This document shows, in pieces, positions 25,963 through 33,571 of a stretch of 64,000 bases of DNA. The notes below the pieces were generated by a model. The model was not told where the DNA came from. It ran no database searches and saw only the letters and a list, made by a program, of their open reading frames with translations. This stretch comes from Pontibacillus yanchengensis Y32 (GTDB taxonomy: Bacteria; Bacillota; Bacilli; Bacillales; BH030062). Made by a program: the position numbers and the translations under genes. Numbering within the stretch: position 1 is the stretch's first letter; every line of letters begins with the position of its first letter. The stretch covers positions 62,001-126,000 of the forward strand of contig NZ_AVBF01000003.1 in the NCBI RefSeq assembly GCF_000770635.1, in the 5' to 3' direction.

Positions 25963-25997
25963 AAATGAACCCCCTTGTTTATAATAAGTTGCTAGAT

Positions 25998-26037
25998 ATT
26001 TTACCAAGTTAATGCGCTACTAACAATTGGGTAAAAT
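25998..26037 (-). promoter_or_regulatory. TRAP operon promoter flanked by an inverted repeat
   Basis: On the minus strand TTGTTA and TAAAAT are 17 bases apart. ATTTTACC (25998-26005) covers the -10 and its complement GGTAAAAT (26030-26037) sits just upstream of the -35, an arrangement fitting an operator. No regulator gene is adjacent. Confidence 0.55.
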
Positions 26038-26247
26038 ACCTATTTTTGAAAATTTTTATAATTTATTTATCATCCAAGTATGTTTCTTTTTTCACCCCCT
26101 AAAAAGCTCCCTTTTTAAAATTAGGTATTTCTCTTACTCTTTCATTAATAATATTCTATTTATTTACATTTACCCCATTTTATAGAAGTAAATCATAAAT
26201 CTACATGTTCGTACCTTCTTAATACTATTTAGCACAAACCAAATAAC
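26038..26247. other. Intergenic A+T-rich region
   Basis: No coding frame with a ribosome site and no clear RNA structure were seen between the TRAP promoter and the terminator of the next gene. Confidence 0.4.
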
Positions 26248-26273
26248 CCTGCACCAAAGATTGGCACAGGATT
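26248..26273 (-). terminator. Weak terminator of the yutG-like gene
   Basis: On the minus strand CCTGTGCCAA and TTGGTGCAGG form a 10-bp stem that includes two G-U pairs; the following T content is moderate. Confidence 0.5.
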
Positions 26274-26325
26274 GTGATATACCCTAGTAGGTTATACTAA
26301 ATAGACCAAGATTTATTAGATGAAA

Positions 26326-26889
26326 TTAGCTTAGTCGATCTTCTTCGTCACGAATCTTCATCTCGTCTTCTTCTAGCTCTTCCTCATAGTCACGCAGGCG
26401 GTGAGCGATTCTTCCAGAAGCATTTGCCGCAATACTTGCGATGATATCATCCAAAAATGTATGTACACCATTAACTTCTTTCGTGTCCAGTTCCTTGATT
26501 AGGCCAATTTTTTGCTTATCAAGGTGACCATATGTTGTGACAGCAATACTTCCATAACCAAATACTGCACCTAACGCAATAGTCTCATCCACACCAAATA
26601 GTCCTTCATCCGATTCAACAATTTGTTGAAGTGGCTGAGATAATTGATTGTTTTCGGCTAGCTTATCTAGTTCAATACCGACTAATATGGCATGTTGAAT
26701 TTCTCGTTTTTCTAAAACACGATCCACGCTCTCATAACAATCATCCATTGTTAACGTGTCTGTATATTGGGCTTGCATTTCATAAACGATATCAGCAATT
26801 CCTTGTACAGTTGCTCCACGTTCTTGTAGTAATTCGCGGGCTGAACGTTCCACCTCACGACTATGCACCTGATTAGTTGTTTGTGCCAA
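26326..26889 (-). CDS. yutG: Phosphatidylglycerophosphatase A family protein (YutG/LtrC-like)
   Basis: Protein of 187 aa of the PgpA family (PF04608). The pattern AILVGIELDKLAEN, DEGLFGVDETIALGAVFGYG and NGVHTFLDDIIASIAANASG matches the B. subtilis YutG/LtrC branch, which lacks the membrane helices of the E. coli enzyme. Predicted reaction: dephosphorylation of phosphatidylglycerophosphate. The TTG start at 26889 is supported by AAGGGGGA 8 bases upstream. The C-terminus is very acidic (EEELEEDEMKIRDEEDR). Monocistronic. Confidence 0.8.
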   Translation of the reverse strand: MAQTTNQVHSREVERSARELLQERGATVQGIADIVYEMQAQYTDTLTMDDCYESVDRVLEKREIQHAILVGIELDKLAENNQLSQPLQQIVESDEGLFGVDETIALGAVFGYGSIAVTTYGHLDKQKIGLIKELDTKEVNGVHTFLDDIIASIAANASGRIAHRLRDYEEELEEDEMKIRDEEDRLS

Positions 26890-27072
26890 CCTGTTGTCCC
26901 CCTTACATCATGCTTGTTTACAATAATTATACATTCCCTTTGTGTATCCGAGTAAACTCCTAAATCCTACTCTTTTATTTTGTTTATGATACACTAAACG
27001 TATTGGCGTTTATAAAGTAATTTTATAGGGAATTGGGAAGGATAACTTCCTGTATTGATAAGGAGGTAGATT

Positions 27073-27804
27073 ATGGGCAGAGATGGAACAATGGTCGATC
27101 ATACAATTGAAAGTAAATACTTAGAAGAATCTTTGACGGTGAAAATGTATAAGCCGTCCTCGTTTTCTCCTTTATACAAGTATCACATATGTATTATGCA
27201 AGACGGGGATGACTACATGCAGCTTGGTCGAATTGCTACCCTAAGTGATCGCTACCATGAAGACCAATCCATTGAGAATACAATTTTTGTTGGGATTCAT
27301 TACAATGACAAATATGATCGCCGTGAAAAATATCACCCAGATGGAAGTAAATTTTCAGCTTATATGAAGTTTTTAGCAAACGAAGTCGTACCTTTATTAG
27401 ATGAAGAGTTGCCAACCTATCATATGGGAGGCTCTCGCTCTTTAATGGGAGATTCTCTTGGTGGTACGATGGCGCTTATGACAGCTATTAAGTATCCTAA
27501 TACGTTTGGAAAAGTCATCATGCAATCCCCATATGTAGATGATTACGTACTAAATCAAGTCGAACAAAGTAAAGAAATCTCCTCTATGGATATCTATCAT
27601 ACGATAGGAAATGAGGAGACAGATGTTCCTACAACGGATGGGGATCGTCAGGACTTTCTCACTCCAAACCGTAAATTAAGGGATGTTTTACAGAAAAAGT
27701 GTTCAAGCTATACGTATCATGAATTAGATGGGGAACATACGTGGAAATACTGGCAAAAAGATTTAAAGCGTGTTCTACCAACCATGTTTGGACAAGATGA
27801 ATAG
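27073..27804 (+). CDS. yjcH: Esterase family alpha/beta hydrolase (YjcH-like)
   Basis: Cytoplasmic alpha/beta hydrolase of the esterase-D/Fes group, 243 aa. The nucleophile elbow GDSLGG (about residue 121) and the late histidine in DGEHTWKYW are present. Start ATG has a perfect AAGGAGGT site. It is followed by a YjcG and a YjcF homologue, the same trio as in B. subtilis. No signal peptide; substrate unknown. Confidence 0.85.
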   Translation: MGRDGTMVDHTIESKYLEESLTVKMYKPSSFSPLYKYHICIMQDGDDYMQLGRIATLSDRYHEDQSIENTIFVGIHYNDKYDRREKYHPDGSKFSAYMKFLANEVVPLLDEELPTYHMGGSRSLMGDSLGGTMALMTAIKYPNTFGKVIMQSPYVDDYVLNQVEQSKEISSMDIYHTIGNEETDVPTTDGDRQDFLTPNRKLRDVLQKKCSSYTYHELDGEHTWKYWQKDLKRVLPTMFGQDE

Positions 27805-27973
27805 GGTAATAATGCCTAGCTTATAACAATAATTTGTCTTGAAAAAACAATGAAAAATCTATAAGAATGATGTCAGAAAATTTGATATAATAGATTCATT
27901 CCATAGAGCGCTTCAAATTCATGAAGCATAGTAACATTTACAATAAACATTATTATTATCGGGAGGTTATAGG

Positions 27974-28486
27974 ATGAAATATGGTATAGCAATTTTTCCA
28001 TCAAAAGACATCCAAGATGTAGCTAATTCTTATCGGATGCGTTACGACCCTCATTACGCACTTATTCCACCACATATCACTTTAAAGGAAGCGTTTGAGG
28101 AAGAAGATGAAGACATCGAGAAAGTAGTCGAGGAAATCTCGGAAGTCGCAAAAGAGACAAACCCTTTTTCCATGGCTATTCGTAAATTAAGTACATTTTC
28201 TCCAGTAACGAACACAATATATATGAAGGTAGAAGCAAGTGAAGAGCTACAAAACCTTCATGACCGATTAAATCGTACAGATATTCCAAAAGAGGATACG
28301 TTTAACTTCGTACCTCATATCACCATCGCTCAAAAGCTGTCAGATGATGAGCATTCTGATGTGTACGGCAGCTTACAAATGAAGAGTTTTGAATTTGAAG
28401 AAAGAATTGATCGTTTTCAACTGCTCTATCAATTAGATAATGGATCATGGACGGTATATGAAACCTTCCGTCTTGGAAAGGGTTAA
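27974..28486 (+). CDS. yjcG: 2'-5' RNA ligase family / 2H phosphoesterase YjcG
   Basis: 170 aa, with the two HxTx motifs of 2H phosphoesterases: HITL in IPPHITLKEAF and HITI in VPHITIAQKL. The family hydrolyses cyclic phosphodiesters or nucleotide-type substrates. ATG has CGGGAGGTT upstream. Six bases separate its stop from the GNAT gene, so the two form an operon. Confidence 0.9.
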   Translation: MKYGIAIFPSKDIQDVANSYRMRYDPHYALIPPHITLKEAFEEEDEDIEKVVEEISEVAKETNPFSMAIRKLSTFSPVTNTIYMKVEASEELQNLHDRLNRTDIPKEDTFNFVPHITIAQKLSDDEHSDVYGSLQMKSFEFEERIDRFQLLYQLDNGSWTVYETFRLGKG

Positions 28487-28491
28487 GCCAC

Positions 28492-28920
28492 GTGAACATT
28501 CAACAAGCCACTACAGAACAACAAAAGAAAGACGCTTTCTTCGTTCGTCAAAAAGTATTTGTCGAAGAACAACATGTTCCGATTGAACAAGAATTAGATC
28601 AATTTGATGAATACGCAACTCATTTCGTAGGATATGAACACGATGCTCCCGTTGCCGCGAGTCGCCTTCGTTTCGTAGAAGGATACGGTAAGCTCGAACG
28701 TATTGCTGTTGTGAAAGATTATCGAGGCAATTCCTTCGGAAAGCAGATGATTCTATTTATGGAGGATTTCGTAAAGGAAGAAGGATACTCCAAAACCAAA
28801 CTCAATGCTCAAACGAGGGCAATTGGCTTTTATGAATCATTAGGCTATGAAGTTATTTCTGATGAAGAATTCATGGACGCAGGAATACCACATAAGACCA
28901 TGACAAAATCATTAAGCTAG
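28492..28920 (+). CDS. yjcF: GNAT family N-acetyltransferase YjcF
   Basis: 142 aa, a single GNAT domain. The acetyl-CoA loop appears as VVKDYRGNSFGKQMI and the N-terminal block FFVRQKVFVEEQHVP is characteristic of the YjcF/ElaA-like group. GTG start at 28492, with AAAGGG of the preceding gene's end as ribosome site. Target unknown. Confidence 0.88.
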   Translation: MNIQQATTEQQKKDAFFVRQKVFVEEQHVPIEQELDQFDEYATHFVGYEHDAPVAASRLRFVEGYGKLERIAVVKDYRGNSFGKQMILFMEDFVKEEGYSKTKLNAQTRAIGFYESLGYEVISDEEFMDAGIPHKTMTKSLS

Positions 28921-28950
28921 AGCAAAAGTTCATAATCGAAATAAACCTAT

Positions 28951-28990
28951 ATCGCATGTGAGTCCACCAGGGATTCACATGCGATTCTTT
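28951..28990 (+). terminator. Terminator of the yjcG-yjcF unit
   Basis: ATCGCATGTGA and TCACATGCGAT form an 11-bp stem with further pairing, followed by TCTTTT. Confidence 0.85.
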
Positions 28991-29141
28991 TATGAGATTT
29001 TTTTCTGTAAAATTAGGGGGATCTTGAATTTTAAAGTGATGGTTTGATTTAACCTTTACCCTAAATGATTTGTTTTGTGGTATAACTCCTCTCTCATCTG
29101 TCAAAAATGGATATAACCATAACAGAAAGGATGAGGGGAGA

Positions 29142-29816
29142 ATGGTATTTGGTCAAATTTTTATCGAGACACTAATTGGCTTTTTATGCTTATTCGTACT
29201 AACCAAACTACTTGGCAAATCACAAATCACTCAAATTACGGCCTTTGATTTTATTTCTGCTCTTGTTCTTGGGGAATTAGTGGGAAATGCTTTATACGAT
29301 AAGGAAGTGGGAATTCCGCAAATTTTGTTTGCAGTTTTTCTGTGGGGCATCTTGATATACACGACTGAGGTTATTACGCAAAAATTGAAAGGAACTCGTG
29401 CTCTCCTAGAAGGTCGACCTACCATTATTATCTATAAGGGAAAGCTTCAAAAAGACAACTTAACTAAAGGGAAATTAGATATTAACCAACTTCAGCATTT
29501 ATTACGTGCAAAGGATGTTTTTTCATTAACAGAGGTAGAATATGCAATATTAGAAACGAACGGAACCGTATCGGTCTTGAAAAAATCCTTACAGCAAACT
29601 ACGACCAGGGATGATTTAAACTTACAGCCAGAATCTGTCCCTCTTCCACGGAGTGTTATAACCGATGGGGAAGTAATATGGGATAACCTTCAAGAGGTCG
29701 GGTTTGATAAAGCATGGTTACTTGAACAACTCAAACAACAACAGATTTCTTCGCCGAAGGATGTTCTGTATGCTGAATATAAAGAAGGAGAAGCTTTGTA
29801 TGTAGTACCATACTAA
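29142..29816 (+). CDS. DUF421 membrane protein (YetF/YrbG-like)
   Basis: 224 aa from the ATG at 29142 (GAGGGGAG site upstream); the frame is open further upstream but without support. Three N-terminal membrane helices (about residues 5-80) are followed by a cytoplasmic DUF421 domain, with FDFISALVLGELVGNALYD and LLEGRPTIIIYKGK as family marks. Homologues in Bacillus include YetF, YdfS and YkjA, some linked to sporulation or germination. Function unknown. Confidence 0.88.
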   Translation: MVFGQIFIETLIGFLCLFVLTKLLGKSQITQITAFDFISALVLGELVGNALYDKEVGIPQILFAVFLWGILIYTTEVITQKLKGTRALLEGRPTIIIYKGKLQKDNLTKGKLDINQLQHLLRAKDVFSLTEVEYAILETNGTVSVLKKSLQQTTTRDDLNLQPESVPLPRSVITDGEVIWDNLQEVGFDKAWLLEQLKQQQISSPKDVLYAEYKEGEALYVVPY

Positions 29817-29831
29817 GCTTCTCCTTTTTTA
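29786..29831 (+). terminator. Terminator overlapping the DUF421 stop codon
   Basis: GGAGAAGCTT (inside the gene) and AAGCTTCTCC (after the stop) form a perfect 10-bp stem followed by seven T. Confidence 0.8.
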
Positions 29832-29847
29832 TCTTTTAGGTAAATCG

Positions 29848-29935
29848 CTGCATCACGCAGCAACATCGAACCAACCCACGTCGTGTGGGCAGCAGTTTGT
29901 ACGTCGCTAAACGGGCGCCTTGAGCTTTTGTTCTC
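29848..29935 (-). repeat. Fragment related to the REP-like element at 53.2 kb
   Basis: Read on the minus strand it contains GGCGCCCGTTTAGCGACGTA and, further on, TTCGATGTT. Element 53182-53325 has AGCGCCCTGCTAGCGACGTA and TTCGATGTT in the same order. The local G+C is clearly higher than around it, and it also holds two small hairpins (GCTGCATCACGCAGC and CCCACGTCGTGTGGG). It seems a diverged or truncated relative. Confidence 0.5.
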
Positions 29936-29941
29936 TGCAAA

Positions 29942-30844
29942 CTATTCTTTTTCTTTAAGATTAAACATCCATCGATACTGATGAATTTGATACTCGATTT
30001 GTTCTTGCTTCAATAAAGCAATAAGATATGCCGTAATTGCTGTTCTGAATAACAACCATTGTGATAGTTGATTAACAGTTACTTTAAAGGTTTCACACAT
30101 GTATGCGATTATCTCTTCATGACTTACAAATTCCTGATCTTCGATGTACTGTTTTAACATATGCAAAAGCTCATGGTGATAGGCAATATTTGCATCAACA
30201 GTGGGATGGAAGTCCTCTTCAAATTGCCCATGCCCAGGAACCGCCCCGTCGCACTTAATATCTTTCAAACGATAAAGGCTCTGAATCGCATGGTAGGCAT
30301 CTGTAAGGAAAGGAATTTTGTGTTTATGAAGTTGCTCTTCGCTAAAATATGCATCGCCTGCGTACAAGCAGTCATGAATGAGAATTCCTAATTGATAATA
30401 GCTGTGCCCAGGTAATAAGAACGTTGTGAAATGGAAGCCGTCACGCTCATACACTCCTTCCTGAAGCACTTCATCTATAAAAATCGGTTTTCCTTCTAGA
30501 AACTTGTTTCGTAACTCTGGTACAGGGTCATTTCCACCAAATAAATAGAGAGGCTCAAGTGATGGGTTACGTAGAATAGCCTCTTCATAATAAGGGGCAA
30601 ATGTATAAATTGGACGATCCTGCTGCAAATAAGACCCGCCACCATAATGATCGGAGTGGGCATGGGTTATAAATAAATGGGTTACAGGTAAAGCATGTTC
30701 ATCTAAATGGTCCAGCACTTTCTTCATGGTTTGAGCATCAATACCTGCATCAATAATCATGCCGGAATCGCCTTTATGGACATATCCTATGTTTACTGCG
30801 CCATGAAAATAGTAGCAAAAGTCATTGATTTGTTTAAATTGCAT
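29942..30844 (-). CDS. MBL-fold metallo-hydrolase (glyoxalase II-like)
   Basis: Cytoplasmic hydrolase of 300 aa. Metal-binding residues: FITHAHSDHYGGG (HxHxDH), LLPGHSYYQLG (His), YAGDAYF (Asp) and VPGHGQF (His), a full set for a binuclear site. The C-terminal 80 residues are helical, with a WLLFRTAITAYLIALLKQ segment as in many YflN/YobT-like MBL proteins. ATG has GGAGTAG upstream. Substrate not deducible. Confidence 0.88.
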   Translation of the reverse strand: MQFKQINDFCYYFHGAVNIGYVHKGDSGMIIDAGIDAQTMKKVLDHLDEHALPVTHLFITHAHSDHYGGGSYLQQDRPIYTFAPYYEEAILRNPSLEPLYLFGGNDPVPELRNKFLEGKPIFIDEVLQEGVYERDGFHFTTFLLPGHSYYQLGILIHDCLYAGDAYFSEEQLHKHKIPFLTDAYHAIQSLYRLKDIKCDGAVPGHGQFEEDFHPTVDANIAYHHELLHMLKQYIEDQEFVSHEEIIAYMCETFKVTVNQLSQWLLFRTAITAYLIALLKQEQIEYQIHQYRWMFNLKEKE

Positions 30845-30869
30845 AGGGGACTACTCCTTCGGCATTTTA

Positions 30870-31178
30870 CTACACACTTTCGTTAAAATGCCGTCCAATT
30901 CCTGTTAACTCAGAGTAAATTTTTTGACCTTTTCCTGCATGAGTTGTATTTGGTGTATAAATTTGGTTAGTTTTTTTGGTGAATTGCTGCTTTTCCATAC
31001 GTTCTTCATAGTCTTGAAATTCTTTGCGGTCTTCATCTCTCGGTTCGTTTTCACGTAAATTTTCTTCTAAGTCCAGCCTGAAGACAGGATCAACATGAAA
31101 TGGATCTCGTTTCGGACTCTCAACACGTTCGCGGTAATCATTGTACTGATGATGCGCAATAGGTAAGATGTAACCCAT
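30870..31178 (-). CDS. Conserved hypothetical protein, 102 aa
   Basis: Hydrophilic protein starting MGYILPIAHHQYNDYRERV, with a perfect AAGGAGG site before the ATG at 31178; this start is preferred over an upstream frame. Highly charged middle (LRENEPRDEDRKEFQDYEER) and a C-terminal THAGKGQKIYSELTGIGRHF. The N-terminal MGYILPI motif occurs in small Bacillus proteins of unknown role. Adjacent to the MBL gene in the same direction. Confidence 0.75.
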   Translation of the reverse strand: MGYILPIAHHQYNDYRERVESPKRDPFHVDPVFRLDLEENLRENEPRDEDRKEFQDYEERMEKQQFTKKTNQIYTPNTTHAGKGQKIYSELTGIGRHFNESV

Positions 31179-31339
31179 AGTGTATTCCTCCTTGTAAATA
31201 TGATCCTTATACATTACCATTACCCGAATTTTGCTATAGTTATTCGCATGAATGGTCTGTTTTCATAGGGCTATACGTGAAAACAGGGCTAATGATGGAG
31301 CCGCTTACATTTATATTCTCCTTTACCAGACGAAAGTCC

Positions 31340-31420
31340 TCTTTTTTCGGTGCCAGACCCCCACTCCACTACCGCGTTACCGTTGCATAAGAGCGGGGGT
31401 CTGGCACCAAAGAGGCACCG
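31340..31420. repeat. Long hairpin of the GGTGCCAGACCCCC type
   Basis: GGTGCCAGACCCCC (31349-31362) and its exact complement (31395-31408) are 32 bases apart in a G+C-rich island within an A+T-rich intergenic region. GGTGCC occurs once more, inverted, at 31413-31419. It resembles the mobile hairpin elements with GGTGCCAGGC/GGTGCCAGAC ends seen in many Bacillaceae. Confidence 0.65.
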
Positions 31421-31471
31421 AACTCAAGCGCTTCATACAAAAAGCTTCTTAAGTACATGACTTAAGAAGCA

Positions 31472-31696
31472 TTACTCTTCCATTTTCTTTTCTAATTGCT
31501 TCATGGCGTTTTCGATTTCATCCATACTTTTTTTAAAGGAAGGTTGCCAATCGTCATGCCACTCATTAAAATCTTTCTCAAATTTGGCGTGTTTTTTCTC
31601 AGGAAATTGGAGCCATTTTTCATTTTTTCCAAGGTGTTTATGAACATCATGAAACGGCTTCATCCAATGGGGTTGGAAAATTCGAATACGACCCAT
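31472..31696 (-). CDS. Small hypothetical protein, 74 aa, sporulation-linked
   Basis: Hydrophilic protein rich in Lys, Glu, Trp and His (MGRIRIFQPHWMKPFHDVHK at the start), C-terminal half helical. Its ATG directly follows the TAA of the 36-aa gene, with AAAGGGA upstream, so both are one unit behind the sigma-K-like promoter at 31846-31873. Not recognised; a spore-coat or crust role is inferred from promoter and neighbourhood. Confidence 0.65.
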   Translation of the reverse strand: MGRIRIFQPHWMKPFHDVHKHLGKNEKWLQFPEKKHAKFEKDFNEWHDDWQPSFKKSMDEIENAMKQLEKKMEE

Positions 31697-31807
31697 TTAT
31701 CGGTTTTCCCTTTTTTTCTTGCCGCAACCACAGCCACTTTTCTTTTTCAAAGGTCTTGGGGAAACGCTTTTCTTTTGGCTTGGCTGAAGTTTTTTAGGTG
31801 ATTTCAT
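31697..31807 (-). CDS. Tiny basic CGCG-motif protein, 36 aa
   Basis: A 36-residue protein with 13 Lys and an internal SGCGCGKKKREN motif. AAAGGATGG lies upstream of the ATG at 31807. The stop TAA touches the ATG of the next gene. A sigma-K type promoter precedes it by about 40 bases. Basic, Cys-containing small proteins are common in spore coats, so a late mother-cell product is plausible. Confidence 0.6.
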   Translation of the reverse strand: MKSPKKLQPSQKKSVSPRPLKKKSGCGCGKKKRENR

Positions 31808-31845
31808 TGCCACTACCATCCTTTCTAGGAGAATGCATCTCTTTC

Positions 31846-31873
31846 TAGCATATGATGGTTTGCTTTAACTCGT
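31846..31873 (-). promoter_or_regulatory. Sigma-K type promoter
   Basis: On the minus strand AC, 17 bases, CATATGCTA matches the sigma-K consensus (AC-N16/17-CATANNNTA). It lies upstream of the 36-aa and 74-aa genes. Confidence 0.6.
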
Positions 31874-31886
31874 ATAGGTTGTTTCA

Positions 31887-32231
31887 CTATTCACGAGGAA
31901 AAATCGACATTAATAAAGAAGCCCCTCCACTAATAGCAAAAATAATCCATAGAGGAATAAGAATCGGTACATAAATGAAAGTAAGTAAAACAAGTGCTGA
32001 TGCCCAAACGCCAGTACACCAATGACAGCTTAGTAGTTCCCCAATAAACGCTTGAATCCCCTTCCCCTTTATCTCAATGTATTTTTCTTGCTCCCCATCA
32101 TCATTCTCCTCCACCACAATACGATGAAAAGGACGCCTCACCCACTCGGTGATTGAATCATAAACAAGTAGATTCGTAACTCGATAGCTTGCCAATACTA
32201 ATAAAATGAAATCCAACCAATTGATTGACAC
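31887..32231 (-). CDS. yjcA: DUF1360 sporulation membrane protein YjcA
   Basis: 114 aa with membrane helices at about residues 5-25 and 62-105. The motif ELLSCHWCTGVWASAL, with paired cysteines, and SYRVTNLLVYD are DUF1360 hallmarks; B. subtilis YjcA is a sporulation protein in the same chromosomal neighbourhood (next to the cot genes). GTG start with GAGGAGGGG upstream. CATAAACT upstream resembles a sigma-E/sigma-K -10 element but I see no matching -35. Confidence 0.85.
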   Translation of the reverse strand: MSINWLDFILLVLASYRVTNLLVYDSITEWVRRPFHRIVVEENDDGEQEKYIEIKGKGIQAFIGELLSCHWCTGVWASALVLLTFIYVPILIPLWIIFAISGGASLLMSIFPRE

Positions 32232-32361
32232 GTACTTCCCCTCCTCATCAGTAGTTTATGTTCTAAATAAGATAAACTTGAGTGTCTTTTGCCAAAAGAA
32301 ATCCTCAATGTTAAAGGAAAGGAAAGGAAATTTGTTGGTATCGCTATAGTCGAGTATATAC

Positions 32362-32397
32362 AAAAAGAACCCTAGTACACAGAGTGCGCTAGGATTC
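32362..32397 (-). terminator. Terminator of the 92-aa gene
   Basis: On the minus strand GAATCCTAGCGC pairs with the segment ending in ACTAGGGTTC, followed by TTTTTG. Confidence 0.75.
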
Positions 32398-32454
32398 ATA
32401 ATGCTAAGAATAAAGCTAGATTGAGTTATGAACTACTTTTAGTAAGGATTCTAT

Positions 32455-32733
32455 TTAAATCCAGGAAAACGGTGGGCGTTGCTCGTTGTCGTCTTCTTTT
32501 TCTTCTGTTTCTTCCGCTACTTCTACTTCTTCTTTCTCTTCTGCATCTGTTTCTTCTACTTCCATACGACGTGGGCCAAATAAGCTGTCAAATGGGCTAC
32601 GTCGGTAATCTCTGCGGTCGTCTCGACGATCATCTCTACGGTCATCGTAGCGATCACGACGTGGTTCAATGACCACGTTATCTGCTTGGATGAGGACTTC
32701 ATCTACTTTAATGACTCTTCTTTTCTCAGACAT
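32455..32733 (-). CDS. Repeat-rich charged protein, 92 aa, probable spore-coat protein
   Basis: N-terminal region VIKVDEVLIQADNVVIEP is followed by DDRR repeats (about residues 28-44) and then a Glu-rich acidic half ending in PPFSWI. Low complexity with alternating basic and acidic blocks is common in spore coat proteins. AAAAGGAG lies before the ATG, and a sigma-K promoter with a nearby GerE-like TAGGT is found 36 bases upstream. Not recognised as a named Cot protein. Divergent from cotZ. Confidence 0.7.
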   Translation of the reverse strand: MSEKRRVIKVDEVLIQADNVVIEPRRDRYDDRRDDRRDDRRDYRRSPFDSLFGPRRMEVEETDAEEKEEVEVAEETEEKEDDNEQRPPFSWI

Positions 32734-32768
32734 GCTGTTTACACTCCTTTTGGTGACTTAATCGATAC

Positions 32769-32796
32769 TATCCTATGTGTTTCACCTAGTTAGTGT
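32769..32796 (-). promoter_or_regulatory. Sigma-K promoter of the 92-aa gene
   Basis: On the minus strand AC, 17 bases, CATAGGATA fits the sigma-K consensus. CTAGGTG within the spacer resembles the core of a GerE site. Confidence 0.65.
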
Positions 32797-32953
32797 ATAG
32801 GCGTTGGCCCGTTTTAGTTATAAAAACATGCGATAACACAAAATCATATAGGTTACATATTTTAATAGTAATGGATTTGGCTATGATATCTCGACTAGGG
32901 TGAGTGGAGATTTTGCATGCATATCTCCAAAAAAAATACAGGCTAGAGCCCAC

Positions 32954-32980
32954 ACAAAAGGGAGAGCAGTACATATTCTA
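32954..32980 (+). promoter_or_regulatory. Sigma-K promoter of cotZ
   Basis: AC, 16 bases, CATATTCTA is a full match to the sigma-K consensus, with the expected start about 35 bases before the cotZ ATG. A second AC-N16-CATATTTTA occurs farther upstream (-10 at 32856-32864), overlapped by a GerE-like site ATATAGGTTACA (32846-32857). Confidence 0.7.
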
Positions 32981-33024
32981 TTAAAGACAAATAAGTCAAT
33001 TCACCAAGAAAGGGGTAATGACAC

Positions 33025-33501
33025 ATGGGTTGTGGCAAAAAGTTTGATAGTGGAGATTGCGTAAGAGATATCCTTAAAGAAATTGTAGCTGCTCAAAACG
33101 ATGTAGCAGATGATGTTTGTGATTCAAGTTGCGAACAATCAATTAATGATCTTTTAGGCGATACAGGAGGTAACAACGGTCTAGATACTGTTCCTGTGCT
33201 TCTATATTGTAAAGATTGCAAACCTTTCAAAGGGTTCGGAGCACTTCGTGGAAATGGCCGTGGTAGTGTTGGAGAACTAATGTGCAGCTTCTTCTTCCGT
33301 GTAAATGAAGTAGACGATGACTGTGCACTTCTTGAACTACTTGTTTCTGATGATCATGATGATCATGACCATAAAGATAAACATGACTCTCCAAAATGCC
33401 AAGATATCAGCGACTTAAGAGCAACTGGAATCTGCATCACAGTTGACCTTGACTGTTTCTGTCATATTACTTGTCTTCCAGCTATCAACGCTATCCGTTA
33501 A
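33025..33501 (+). CDS. cotZ: Spore crust/coat protein CotZ/CotY family
   Basis: Cys-rich protein of 158 aa; the C-terminal motif ICITVDLDCFCHITCLPAI is diagnostic of CotY/CotZ, the self-assembling crust proteins of Bacillus spores, cross-linked by disulfides. Cysteines cluster also at residues 3-12, 31-35 and 62-66. An unusual DDHDDHDHKDKHD cluster (about residues 111-123) could bind metal. AAAGGGG site before the ATG; sigma-K promoter upstream, terminator downstream. Next to cotO as in B. subtilis. Confidence 0.93.
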   Translation: MGCGKKFDSGDCVRDILKEIVAAQNDVADDVCDSSCEQSINDLLGDTGGNNGLDTVPVLLYCKDCKPFKGFGALRGNGRGSVGELMCSFFFRVNEVDDDCALLELLVSDDHDDHDHKDKHDSPKCQDISDLRATGICITVDLDCFCHITCLPAINAIR

Positions 33502-33508
33502 TCAACCT

Positions 33509-33544
33509 AAAAGCCAGCCTCCAATTCGGAGCCTGGCTTTTTTT
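33509..33544. terminator. Terminator between cotZ and cotO
   Basis: AAAGCCAGCCTCC and GGAGCCTGGCTTT pair with one mismatch, followed by T8 on the plus strand; the A run on the other side allows use by cotO as well. Confidence 0.85.
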
Positions 33545-33571
33545 GTTTAGAAAGGAGTCATATTAGCTTTG

